A DNA stretch of 11,010 nucleotides from Eggerthellaceae bacterium UBA5906 (GCA_002431805.1 DJEE01000027.1:1-11010), one strand, 5' to 3'. Positions 1-6,779 are shown, counted from the stretch's first letter. Numbers and translations: made by a program. The notes: generated by a model from the sequence alone, not told the origin.

Positions 1-47
1 GAGCCACGCTGCACCTTACGGTGCTTAACACGCTTAGGTACGAGCAT
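1..47 (-). CDS. rplP: 50S ribosomal protein L16, N-terminal fragment (runs off window)
   Basis: Only the first 15 codons are inside the window. They read [15 protein letters not shown], the conserved opening of bacterial L16, a large-subunit protein near the A-site tRNA elbow and the peptidyl transferase centre. The ATG occupies 47-45 and shares one base with the rpsC stop codon (TAATG), so translation is probably coupled to S3. The position directly after rpsC is the standard order of the S10 operon. The rest of the gene, and rpmC and rpsQ that usually follow, lie beyond the window. Confidence 0.93.
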   Translation of the reverse strand, partial: MLVPKRVKHRKVQRG

Positions 48-751
48 TACTTGCGCCCCCTATCATTGCGACGACCACGGTTCGGGCGGGAGTTACCCTC
101 GAGCGCCGGCTGCGGCGCCTTCTGTCCAGGCAGAACCTCACCATGGTACACCCACACCTGCACGCCGATGGAGCCCATCTGCGTAGCGGCGGTGCAGAAA
201 CCATAGTCCACCTTTGCACGCAGCGTGTGCAGCGGCACGCGACCTTCGCGGTACCACTCGCGGCGGCTCATCTCAGCACCACCCAAGCGACCGGCGCACT
301 GGATGCGGATGCCCTTAGCACCGGACTTACGAGCGGACTGAACAGCCTTGCGCATAGCACGACGGAAAGCAACGCGGCCTTCCAGCTGCTCGGCGACGGA
401 CTGAGCAATGAGGTTGGCGTCCAGCTCGGGGCGCTTCACCTCGACGACCTCGATGTTCACGGGGCCGTTGGCAACCTTCTCAAGCTTCTTGCGCAGGGCG
501 TCAATCTCAGCGCCCTTCTTGCCGATGACAACGCCCGGACGAGCGGTGGTCACGATAACCTTGATCTTGTCGCCAGCGCGCTCGATCTCTACCTTGGAGA
601 CGGCGGCACGGGCCAGCTGCTTGTCCAAAAACTTCCTAATGGCCAAGTCGTTTGCCAGGTTCTGGGCGTAATCCTTGTCAGCGTACCAACGGCTGCGCCA
701 CTCTTCGGTGATACCGAGGCGGAACCCGGTAGGGCTTACCTTCTGACCCAT
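47..751 (-). CDS. rpsC: 30S ribosomal protein S3
   Basis: This 234-residue protein opens [13 protein letters not shown], the S3 signature start. S3 sits on the head of the small subunit at the mRNA entry channel. The KH RNA-binding domain spans about residues 39-107 with its GxxG loop as GKKG at 77-80. The C-terminal S3 domain follows, with the conserved stretch around [18 protein letters not shown] basic, glycine- and proline-containing tail covers about residues 212-234 and makes the protein slightly longer than many homologues. The start is supported by AGGAGG ahead of the ATG, embedded in the last codons of rplV. Only 5 nt separate the two genes, and the stop overlaps the rplP start, so this is a tightly coupled cistron of the ribosomal operon. 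Confidence 0.98.
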   Translation of the reverse strand: MGQKVSPTGFRLGITEEWRSRWYADKDYAQNLANDLAIRKFLDKQLARAAVSKVEIERAGDKIKVIVTTARPGVVIGKKGAEIDALRKKLEKVANGPVNIEVVEVKRPELDANLIAQSVAEQLEGRVAFRRAMRKAVQSARKSGAKGIRIQCAGRLGGAEMSRREWYREGRVPLHTLRAKVDYGFCTAATQMGSIGVQVWVYHGEVLPGQKAPQPALEGNSRPNRGRRNDRGRK

Positions 752-756
752 AGACT

Positions 757-1098
757 TTAAGCCTCCTCTCGCGAAGCGACGATGATGGTGATGTGGCAGG
801 TGCGCTTGCGGATAGGCGAAGCGGAACCCTTAGCGCGGGGACGGATGCGCTTGAGCGTGGGGCCTTCGTCAACGAAAGCCGTCTTCACGACGAGCGTCTC
901 CGGGCGCACATGATGCTGGTACTCGGCGTTTGCCACAGCGGAGTTCAGCGTCTTCTCAACAACCTCGGCAGCTGCGCGGTTGGTGAACATCAGGATCTCA
1001 CGGGCGGCCGGAACGGACTTGCCGCGGATCAGGTCGACGACGATGCGTGCCTTGCGGGGCGACATGCGCACGGTACGTGCGATTGCTTTAGCTTCCAT
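757..1098 (-). CDS. rplV: 50S ribosomal protein L22
   Basis: This 113-residue protein opens [18 protein letters not shown] and ends with the conserved HITIIVAS strand. L22 is a 23S rRNA-binding assembly protein. Its long beta-hairpin (about residues 80-100) lines the nascent-peptide exit tunnel. The hairpin reads [20 protein letters not shown], and its numbering matches E. coli L22 without gaps. The tip is K90-G91-S92 where E. coli has K90-G91-R92. AGGGG/GGTGA stands upstream of the ATG, and the gene follows rpsS after 13 nt. Its last codons carry the ribosome binding site of rpsC. The family assignment is certain; any consequence of the Ser at position 92 is inference. Confidence 0.98.
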   Translation of the reverse strand: MEAKAIARTVRMSPRKARIVVDLIRGKSVPAAREILMFTNRAAAEVVEKTLNSAVANAEYQHHVRPETLVVKTAFVDEGPTLKRIRPRAKGSASPIRKRTCHITIIVASREEA

Positions 1099-1111
1099 GA
1101 TTCACCCCTTC

Positions 1112-1384
1112 TTATTTCTTCTTCTTGTCGGCCGCGTGACCCTTGAAGGTACGCGTGGGGGCGAACTCGCCCAGCTTGTGACCGACCATGGACTCGGTAA
1201 CGTACACCGGCACGTGCTTGCGACCGTCATGCACCGCGATGGTGTGGCCCACCATTTCGGGGAAGATGGTGCTTGCACGGGACCAGGTCTTGATGACGTT
1301 CTTTTCGCCGGCCGCGTTCATCTTCTCGATGCGCTCAAGAAGGCGAGGCTCAACGAAAGGACCCTTCTTCAAACTTCTGCTCAC
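1112..1384 (-). CDS. rpsS: 30S ribosomal protein S19
   Basis: This 90-residue protein begins [19 protein letters not shown] and contains the S19 block [22 protein letters not shown]19 forms a complex with S13 on the 30S head and contacts tRNA and the 5S rRNA/L5 bridge. The start codon is GTG at 1384-1382, preceded by AAGGAG at 5-nt spacing, which decides the start. A lysine-rich tail (DKKKK) ends the protein, as is common in the family. It lies 22 nt after rplB and 13 nt before rplV, as expected inside the S10 operon. Confidence 0.98.
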   Translation of the reverse strand: MSRSLKKGPFVEPRLLERIEKMNAAGEKNVIKTWSRASTIFPEMVGHTIAVHDGRKHVPVYVTESMVGHKLGEFAPTRTFKGHAADKKKK

Positions 1385-1406
1385 TATTACTCCTTAACGC
1401 TTAGCG

Positions 1407-2237
1407 CTACTTCTTGCGACGGCGAATGATCAGGCGGCTAGAGGCCTTCTTCGGGTTGCGCGTACGATGACCCTTGGTCGGAACGCCCCAGGGGCTGACA
1501 GGGTGACGGCCAGAAGTCTTGTTCTTGCCTTCGCCACCGCCATGGGGGTGGTCAACCGGGTTCATAACCGTACCACGAACCGTCGGGCGGATGCCGCGCC
1601 AACGATTACGACCGGCCTTGCCGATGGTGATGTTGGCATGCTCGGCATTGCCAACCTCGCCGATGGTTGCACGGCAGGTGAGCAGCACGCGACGCATTTC
1701 GGAGGACGGCATACGCAGGATTGCGTACTTGCCTTCCTTGCCCATCAGCTGGATGCTGGTGCCGGCGGAACGGGCGATTGCGGCGCCCTTGCCAGGCTGC
1801 AGCTCCACAGCGTGGATGAGCGTACCAACGGGGACGCAGGACAGCGGCATTGCGTTGCCGGGCTTGATGTCCACGTCGGTGCCGCTGACGACCATGTCGC
1901 CTACCTTCAGGCCCTTCGGGTGAAGGATGTAGCGCTTCTCGCCGTCAACGTAGTGCAGCAGAGCGATACGAGCGGAGCGGTTGGGGTCGTACTCGATGGT
2001 AGCGACCTTTGCAGGCACGCCGTCCTTGTTGCGCTTGAAGTCGATGATGCGGTAACGACGCTTCACGCCGCCGCCCTGATGACGGACGGTGATGTGACCG
2101 TGGTTGTTGCGACCCGCCTTCTTGTTCAGCGGCGCAAGCAGGGACTTTTCCGGCTTGTCGCAGGTGATTTCGGCCTTGTCCGAAACCGTTTGGAAGCGAC
2201 GACCGGGGCTAGTCGGCCTGTACTGTTTGACTCCCAT
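1407..2237 (-). CDS. rplB: 50S ribosomal protein L2
   Basis: This 276-residue protein reads [17 protein letters not shown] at the N-terminus. L2 is one of the oldest ribosomal proteins. It binds 23S rRNA near the peptidyl transferase centre and is needed for subunit association. The diagnostic [13 protein letters not shown] block lies near residues 226-238 and includes His230, the counterpart of the functionally important His229 of E. coli. The basic tail RLIIRRRKK closes the protein. The reading frame stays open 11 codons further upstream. I chose the ATG at 2237 because it matches the family start and has GAAAGG about 6-7 nt upstream. It is the first gene of its unit here: no rplW precedes it, and a consensus promoter lies 170-200 nt upstream. 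Confidence 0.97.
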   Translation of the reverse strand: MGVKQYRPTSPGRRFQTVSDKAEITCDKPEKSLLAPLNKKAGRNNHGHITVRHQGGGVKRRYRIIDFKRNKDGVPAKVATIEYDPNRSARIALLHYVDGEKRYILHPKGLKVGDMVVSGTDVDIKPGNAMPLSCVPVGTLIHAVELQPGKGAAIARSAGTSIQLMGKEGKYAILRMPSSEMRRVLLTCRATIGEVGNAEHANITIGKAGRNRWRGIRPTVRGTVMNPVDHPHGGGEGKNKTSGRHPVSPWGVPTKGHRTRNPKKASSRLIIRRRKK

Positions 2238-2403
2238 TTCAAACCTTTCCATCTGGATTTCCGCTCGCATGCCTCACCATGCACCGGAGATCCTTCCAAC
2301 ATGCTGTGGAATTGGCGATTGCCCAAGTGCGTTCGTTTGAGGCCGAACACACCGACTCCGTCAATCCACGCGCCCGGGTGTATCCATAAGTCACCAGACG
2401 CAA
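2238..2403 (-). other. Long untranslated leader of rplB
   Basis: About 165 nt separate the predicted transcription start near 2403 from the rplB ATG. No known protein is encoded here. Two very short frames are present: 2387-2361 (MDTPGRVD) and 2280-2239 ([13 protein letters not shown]). The second stops with TGA one base before the rplB ATG and contains rplB's ribosome binding site, so it could couple translation if used. A small stem GCATG/CATGC brackets the second ATG. Long leaders on ribosomal operons often carry a feedback site for a ribosomal protein. I cannot identify a known one, and the peptides may be chance. Confidence 0.4.
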
Positions 2404-2409
2404 CTGGAT

Positions 2410-2438
2410 ATTATACGGGCGCCAGCGAACAACTTCAA
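2410..2438 (-). promoter_or_regulatory. Sigma70-type promoter of rplB-rpsS-rplV-rpsC-rplP
   Basis: On the minus strand a TTGAAG -35 box (2438-2433) is followed by a 17-nt spacer and a perfect TATAAT -10 box (2415-2410). The stretch just upstream is A/T-rich (TTTTCATTTG and AAGTTTTCC). In G+C-rich DNA a perfect -10 at ideal spacing from a 4/6 -35 is unlikely by chance. Its place between a terminator and the ribosomal genes fits. Predicted transcription start is near 2403. Confidence 0.8.
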
Positions 2439-2458
2439 GGAAAACTTGGGCAAATGAA

Positions 2459-2498
2459 AAGCGCCCACAACCTGCACACAAGCAGGCTGCGAGCGCTT
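2459..2498 (-). terminator. Intrinsic terminator after rhaM (probably bidirectional)
   Basis: The two arms pair continuously for 17 bp, including three G-U wobbles, around a 6-nt TTGTGT loop. The outer arms are AAGCGC and GCGCTT, and the inner arms CCTGC and GCAGG. On the minus strand the hairpin runs into TTTTCATTT. On the plus strand it is followed by GTTTTC. It lies about 60 nt after the rhaM stop and about 20 nt before the -35 box of the ribosomal promoter, so it insulates the two operons. Confidence 0.85.
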
Positions 2499-2559
2499 GT
2501 TTTCAACCCGATTGCGGGTGCTTCTGCCGCTTCGCCGACAGCCTTTTACCAGTTGGGCG

Positions 2560-2901
2560 CTAATCCAGATGGAACGCGCAGGGCAAATCAACGCTTACCG
2601 GCGAGTTGTCCGCGTTCGTTTCCATGACGCTGGCCATGAAGTCCCACCACTTTTTGCAAATTTCCGTTTCAGCGGACTTCGCATAGCGCTCGGGGTCGTC
2701 AAGCTCGATGTAGCCGAACAGGATGTTGGTTTCCTCGTCGATGAAGATGCTGTAGTTGTGCCCGCCGTACTCGTGCAGCATATCGGCCATTTCCGGCCAC
2801 AGCTCGTTGTGGCGACGTTCGTATTCCTGGGCAAACCCCGGATACAGCTTCATCTTAAAGCCGCTTATGGTGCGCCCTTCGGCAGTTTTCCGTATCGTCA
2901 T
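2560..2901 (-). CDS. rhaM: L-rhamnose mutarotase
   Basis: This 113-residue protein resembles RhaM, which interconverts the alpha and beta anomers of L-rhamnose so that the isomerase receives its preferred form. The family blocks are visible in order: EYERRHNELWPEM (residues 26-38, with His31 matching the catalytic histidine of E. coli RhaM), GGHNYSIFIDEETNILFGYIE, KKWWDFMASVM, and NADNSPVSVDLPCAFHLD at the C-terminus. It is about nine residues longer at the N-terminus than E. coli RhaM. The first ATG has GGGCGAGG just upstream, and Met17 is a less likely alternative start. It is the last gene of the rha operon, 92 nt after the transporter. Confidence 0.95.
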   Translation of the reverse strand: MTIRKTAEGRTISGFKMKLYPGFAQEYERRHNELWPEMADMLHEYGGHNYSIFIDEETNILFGYIELDDPERYAKSAETEICKKWWDFMASVMETNADNSPVSVDLPCAFHLD

Positions 2902-2929
2902 TGCCTCGCCCTTTCACTTGCATGAACTC

Positions 2930-2983
2930 CCCTCTTTTCGGCTGCGAGCCAAAAAGAGGGCGCCTGAGCGGTATGCCCAGGCG
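2930..2983 (-). other. Two adjacent stem-loops between the transporter and rhaM
   Basis: In transcription order, a G+C-rich hairpin (2983-2961; arms CGCCTGGGC/GCTCAGGCG with one mismatch, 5-nt loop) is followed directly by CCCTCTTTTT. That tract is the left arm of a second hairpin (2960-2930; 9 bp, one C-A mismatch, then 4 bp, 3-nt loop). The first hairpin plus T-run looks like a weak terminator, while the second hairpin would tie up the U-run. This could lower rhaM expression or protect the upstream mRNA. The structure is seen; the function is inferred. Confidence 0.5.
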
Positions 2984-2993
2984 CACAGGTGCG

Positions 2994-4364
2994 TTACTGC
3001 AGCTTGCCGTAACGCTCTTCGGTGATTTGATCGAGCGTCTTGCCCTGCGTGTTCGGGCACCACACCACGCCGACCACCAGCGAGATAACCAGCACGCCGC
3101 ACATGATGAGCGCCGCCGGGAAGAAGCCCGCGGGGTTGGTGGTGATGTCGCCCATGATGGCGCCGACGCCCACCAGCGACCAGACGCCCAGCGCTGCGCG
3201 CACCAGGAAGAACATGATGCCCTGCGCGCCGCCGCGGTATTGCGTCGGGAACAGCTCGGTGCCCCACAGCGCGTAGAAGCACTGTGCGGAGAAGCCTGCC
3301 GACACGCCCCACAGGATGACGTAGGCCCACAGGCACCAGCCCATGGAGTCGGTGGTGCCGTTGTTCAGCGCAGCGCCGAAGATGGCGATGCACACCCACG
3401 AGGCAAGCGCCAACAGCGCGGAGACGCCGAACAGGATGCGATGCGGCACCTTATCGCCCAGCTTGGAGAACACGGCCAGCGAGCAGACGGCAACCAGCAC
3501 CCACTGCACCACGCCAAGCAGGCTTTGCCCCACTGAGTCGATGTTGCCGGCTGCTGCGTACAAATACGGCATGAACTGGCCGTTGGTGCCGGCAGCTAGG
3601 TTCCACGTCAGGTACACGGCCACCAAAAACACAATGGTTTTCACGTTGACGGGGTTTTTCAGCGCGTTGGCCATCATGCGGCCGAACGACTCGTGCTTTT
3701 CCTGCGCATCGGTTTGCTTTTCCGCCCAGTCCTTGGACTCTTGCAACTGGCGCTGCAAGTTCCAAGCCACCAGGGCAACGATCAGCAGCACCAAGAACAG
3801 GATGCGCGTGGACAGCAAGCCATCAAACGGGCCATAGGTGCCTGCGGGCAGCAGCGTTTTGCCGTCAGCCGCAAACCCGGGCAGTACAAACGACAGCGCC
3901 AGCGACAGCAAAAAGATGATGGCCGGGCCGCAGCTCCACGCAAACTGGCTGATGCCGATATTCGCGGCGCGCTTTGTTGACGTGGACGTTTCGGAAATGT
4001 AGCTCCACGACGCCGGAACGCCGGCGCCTACCGACAAACCCGACAGCACAACGCCCACCACAACCATGGGCAGGTTCATAGCGCACATGGCAATGGCCAC
4101 GCCCAGCGCGTACACAAGCAAGTTGTACTTATATATGATGGTGCGCCCGTATTTGTCGGTTAGAAAACCGCCGATAAGCGCACCTACCGCAGCGCCGAAC
4201 GCGTTTGCGCCGATAGCGCCCAGAATTGAGGTCCACATAGAGCCGAACCCGAACGCCGCCGCCCATGCGGTAAGCGCAACGGAAGAGGCCACGATGCAGC
4301 CCGAATCCAGGAAGTTCGTCAAAGACACCGCGATGGTGCCCTTACGCTCCTGAGACATTGCCAT
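2994..4364 (-). CDS. MFS sugar-porter transporter, probable L-rhamnose uptake
   Basis: This 456-residue membrane protein shows the Major Facilitator Superfamily layout of about 12 hydrophobic segments with a charged central loop near residues 203-240. The loop 2-3 motif is GGFLTDKYGR (65-74). The N-half carries SYISETSTSTKR (121-132), and the C-half ELFPTQYRGGAQG (370-382), a form of the sugar-porter ExxPTxxRG motif. The tail PNTQGKTLDQI (437-447) resembles the PETKG-type ending of sugar porters. It is not RhaT-like or an ABC system. Position between rhaD and rhaM makes L-rhamnose the likely substrate, probably by proton symport, but this is context inference. GGGAAAGG lies about 9 nt before the ATG at 4364; the ATG at 4358 is possible. 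Confidence 0.88.
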   Translation of the reverse strand: MAMSQERKGTIAVSLTNFLDSGCIVASSVALTAWAAAFGFGSMWTSILGAIGANAFGAAVGALIGGFLTDKYGRTIIYKYNLLVYALGVAIAMCAMNLPMVVVGVVLSGLSVGAGVPASWSYISETSTSTKRAANIGISQFAWSCGPAIIFLLSLALSFVLPGFAADGKTLLPAGTYGPFDGLLSTRILFLVLLIVALVAWNLQRQLQESKDWAEKQTDAQEKHESFGRMMANALKNPVNVKTIVFLVAVYLTWNLAAGTNGQFMPYLYAAAGNIDSVGQSLLGVVQWVLVAVCSLAVFSKLGDKVPHRILFGVSALLALASWVCIAIFGAALNNGTTDSMGWCLWAYVILWGVSAGFSAQCFYALWGTELFPTQYRGGAQGIMFFLVRAALGVWSLVGVGAIMGDITTNPAGFFPAALIMCGVLVISLVVGVVWCPNTQGKTLDQITEERYGKLQ

Positions 4365-4380
4365 GGTAAATCGCCTTTCC

Positions 4381-4395
4381 CTAGCTTTTCGCTAG
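4381..4395 (-). other. Small stem-loop between rhaD and the transporter gene
   Basis: CTAGC and GCTAG form a 5-bp stem with a 5-nt loop in the 42-nt gap, just ahead of the transporter's ribosome binding site. It is too weak to call a terminator. It may modestly affect translation or mRNA stability, or mean nothing. Confidence 0.25.
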
Positions 4396-4406
4396 CTGTT
4401 TTGCAG

Positions 4407-5345
4407 TTAGTCCAAGAAGTCTTCGTTGATGTCAAGCTTGAAGTCGCGTGCAATGGCGCGCAGGCCGTCGTCGGTGATGGTGTTGCGGAACTCATCGCTG
4501 CCGCCGTTGAGCAGGCGCGCCTGCGAGTACACCGCAGCGGCCTTCTCGATGGTGTGCATAAGCCCGAACGCCGTGTCGAAGTCGGGGCCGGACACGAACA
4601 AGCCGTGCTGCGCCCAGATAGCGGCATCGTAGGTTTTCATAAGCTCGCACGTTGCCTGGGCGATGTCAGAACCGCCCGGCACCATCCACGGCACCACGCC
4701 GACGCCCTTCGGGAACACCACGATGCACTCGGTCATGGCCTTCCACAGCGCACGGGTAATGGTACGTGCGTCAAGCGGCATCACGAACGTCAGCGCAATG
4801 ACGTTTTGCGGATGTGCGTGGTAGATGACGCGGCAGGCGCCGTCGGTTGCGGCCACGCGCACGCTGTGGTTCATGAAGTGCGTAGGGAACTCGCTTGTGG
4901 GCACGCCGCCGTCTTTCAGGCCCCACACGATGCGCCACGCATCGCCCGCGTCGTTGATCTCCACGATGCCCACGTTGTGCGCCGGGTCAAGCGGCACGTT
5001 GCGCATGTAGCGCCCCGAGCCGGTGGTGGCGAAAAACGCGTTGCGCAGGTTGTCGGCCTGCACGCCCATGGAAACCCAGCTAGAGGGGTTGTCGTAGAAA
5101 AACGGACGGCATGCCGCCACCTGCTCGTCAGTCAGACGATACGTGAGGTTTCCGCCGTTGCGCTCGTGCCAGCCCTGCTCCCAACCGTCGGAGCACAGGC
5201 GCACGAACGCCTTCATGAACGCCTGTTGCTCGACCGCAGCACCGGAAACTGCGCCTTTTGCAGCCGAAACGCCCTTGTCCAACACGCCCTGCGCCGCCTG
5301 AGCGCCGCGTCCGAGCACGTCCTGCGCGTTATCGAAAATGCCCAT
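4407..5345 (-). CDS. rhaD: Rhamnulose-1-phosphate aldolase with an N-terminal repeat extension
   Basis: This class II zinc aldolase cleaves L-rhamnulose 1-phosphate to dihydroxyacetone phosphate and L-lactaldehyde. Zinc ligands are His176, His178 (IYHAHPQN) and His247 (AQHGLF), with catalytic Glu152 in VPTSE. Each sits exactly 35 residues later than E. coli RhaD Glu117, His141, His143 and His212, so the core aligns without gaps. The surplus is an N-terminal extension: residues 2-34 form three 11-residue repeats rich in Ala and Gly (GIFDNAQDVLG, RGAQAAQGVLD, KGVSAAKGAVS), predicted to be an amphipathic helix. The ATG at 5345 is chosen because AGAAAGG lies about 8 nt upstream. A TTG or ATG further up (5378, 5369) lacks as good a site. 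Length is 312 residues against 274 in E. coli. Confidence 0.96.
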   Translation of the reverse strand: MGIFDNAQDVLGRGAQAAQGVLDKGVSAAKGAVSGAAVEQQAFMKAFVRLCSDGWEQGWHERNGGNLTYRLTDEQVAACRPFFYDNPSSWVSMGVQADNLRNAFFATTGSGRYMRNVPLDPAHNVGIVEINDAGDAWRIVWGLKDGGVPTSEFPTHFMNHSVRVAATDGACRVIYHAHPQNVIALTFVMPLDARTITRALWKAMTECIVVFPKGVGVVPWMVPGGSDIAQATCELMKTYDAAIWAQHGLFVSGPDFDTAFGLMHTIEKAAAVYSQARLLNGGSDEFRNTITDDGLRAIARDFKLDINEDFLD

Positions 5346-5373
5346 TGTGTCAACCTTTCTGTAAACCATCACA

Positions 5374-5444
5374 GGCAAGGCGGCGCGCTATGCCTGCCTT
5401 GCCCAAAAGCGGCGCGGCTTGGCTAAAACGCCCAAGCCGCGCCG
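5374..5444 (-). terminator. Strong intercistronic stem-loops between rhaA and rhaD (possible attenuator)
   Basis: Soon after the rhaA stop, the arms CGGCGCGGCTTGG and CCAAGCCGCGCCG (5444-5432 and 5422-5410) pair perfectly for 13 bp around a 9-nt loop, followed by CTTTT. A second stem (GGCAAGGC/GCCTTGCC, 8 bp, 5403-5374) follows. The first looks like an intrinsic terminator with a short U-run. Since rhaD must be made for the pathway, partial read-through or 3'-end protection of the pyk-rhaBA message seems more likely than a full stop. Confidence 0.6.
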
Positions 5445-5467
5445 TGTAACCGAAGTGCCTGCGCGGC

Positions 5468-6727
5468 CTACGCGCGCTTGGAGAGCACCTCGTCTTCGTA
5501 TGCTTTGATAGGCGCCCACAGCTGACCGTCCTCGGGCACGCCCTCGCGACGGCAGTACTCGTCCCACACAGCGCCGAACGGCATGGTTTTGAACTGCTCG
5601 GTCACAATCATCTTCTCGGAGAACTGATACGTGTCCTGCAGCTGCTTGAGGCGCTCAGTGGGCTGCAGCAGCTCGAACAGCAGGCTTTTCTCCATGGCGC
5701 GCGTGCCGGTGCACCAGGCGCCGATGCGGTTGATGGACGCATCGAAGAAGTCCAGGCCGATGATGACCTTGTCCCAGCCGCCCGGGCAGCGCACGATCTC
5801 ACCGGCGATTTCCTTGATGTTGTCATCGAACAGCACCACATGGTCGGAATCCCAGTGCATGGAGCGGGTGACATGCAGCGGCACGTACGGGAAGAACAGA
5901 AGCAAGCTGGACAGCTTGTCGGCGATGTTTTCCATGGGGTTGAAGTGGCCCGCATCGATGAGCACCACGTGATTGCCGCCCTTCTTCGCGGCGTAGGACA
6001 CGTAGAACTCCTGGTTGCCGGTGGTAAAGCCCTCAACGCCGATGCCAAAGACCTTCTGCTCCATAGCGTCGATGACGTGCGGCGTGTCGAACGAGTAAAT
6101 CTCATCGAGGGATTCCTTCAAGCGCTCGCGCATGCCGTAACGGTCGGCGGGGTAATCCTTCAAGCCGTCGGGAATCCAGAAGTTGTTAAGCACCTTGTCG
6201 TCAAGCTCTTCGCCGATGCGCTCGGCAATCTTGCGGCACGCGATGCAGTGGCGAATCCAGAAATCGCGCACGTCTTTGTCGGGAGAGGAAACCGTCAGGC
6301 CCTCTTTGACCATGGGATGGCTGAACAGCGTGGGGTTGAAGTCGATACCGTAGCCGTGCTCTTTGGCCCAAGTCACCCACGGCTCGAAATGCTTGTACTC
6401 AATTTGGTCACGGTCAACCCAGGGGTTCTCGTCGGTGAAGATGGCGTAGCTTGCATGCAGGTTGATACGCTTCTTGCCAGGGATGAGGCTGCACGCCTTC
6501 TCGAAGTCGGCCGTCAGCTCTTCAAACGTGCGGGCACGGCCCGGATAGTTGCCCGTGGTCATGATGCCGCCGGACGCGGCATTGTCCTTCTGGTCGAAGC
6601 CCATAACGTCGTCGCCTTGCCAGCAGTTGACGGAAATGGCCTTACCGGCAAGCTTCTCTAGAACCGCCTCGGTGTCGATTCCTTCAGCGGCGTAGGCCTT
6701 ACGTGCCAGCTCATAGGCAGTGCTCAT
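5468..6727 (-). CDS. rhaA: L-rhamnose isomerase
   Basis: This 419-residue enzyme, the same length as E. coli RhaA, converts L-rhamnose to L-rhamnulose in the cytoplasm using Mn2+ or a similar divalent metal. Family blocks include SVNCWQGDDVMGF (32-44), the HASYAIFTDE region (91-100), LIDAGHFNP (256-264) with Asp258 and His261, RSMHWDSDHVVL (288-299) with Asp293 and Asp295, and IGLDFFDASINRIGAW (323-338). His261, Asp293 and Asp295 match the conserved His/Asp/Asp metal ligands. The frame is open to 6901 inside rhaB, but the ATG at 6727 has AGGAG 5 nt upstream and gives the family's usual N-terminus, so the longer form is rejected. It lies 88 nt after rhaB and 122 nt before rhaD. Confidence 0.97.
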   Translation of the reverse strand: MSTAYELARKAYAAEGIDTEAVLEKLAGKAISVNCWQGDDVMGFDQKDNAASGGIMTTGNYPGRARTFEELTADFEKACSLIPGKKRINLHASYAIFTDENPWVDRDQIEYKHFEPWVTWAKEHGYGIDFNPTLFSHPMVKEGLTVSSPDKDVRDFWIRHCIACRKIAERIGEELDDKVLNNFWIPDGLKDYPADRYGMRERLKESLDEIYSFDTPHVIDAMEQKVFGIGVEGFTTGNQEFYVSYAAKKGGNHVVLIDAGHFNPMENIADKLSSLLLFFPYVPLHVTRSMHWDSDHVVLFDDNIKEIAGEIVRCPGGWDKVIIGLDFFDASINRIGAWCTGTRAMEKSLLFELLQPTERLKQLQDTYQFSEKMIVTEQFKTMPFGAVWDEYCRREGVPEDGQLWAPIKAYEDEVLSKRA

Positions 6728-6762
6728 GTGTTCTCCTATCTCGGATGTACATGTTATGTCCA

Positions 6763-6779
6763 TGCCGCGTACAGCGGCA
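6763..6779 (-). other. Small stem-loop between rhaB and rhaA
   Basis: The arms TGCCGC and GCGGCA pair for 6 bp around a 5-nt loop in the 88-nt gap between rhaB and rhaA. There is no T-run after it on the minus strand, so it is not a terminator. The rest of the gap shows no promoter that I can support. Confidence 0.3.

Noticed and set aside
2239..2481. An 80-codon minus-strand frame ending just before rplB, considered as an L23 (rplW) remnant
   Set aside because: Its translation has no L23 features. It begins inside the terminator hairpin and contains the promoter, so it is not a plausible gene. Only its last 14 codons are mentioned, as a speculative mini-frame.
1467..2627. Long plus-strand open frame of 386 codons
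   Set aside because: It lies antisense to rplB and its leader, has no recognisable protein features, and passes through the terminator and promoter. It is a shadow frame of G+C-rich coding DNA, as are the plus-strand frames at 4401-5426 and 5840-6661.
4407..5345. Bacterial microcompartment operon
   Set aside because: The RhaD extension could serve as a targeting peptide, but no shell protein or other compartment gene is present in the window, so a compartment is not claimed.
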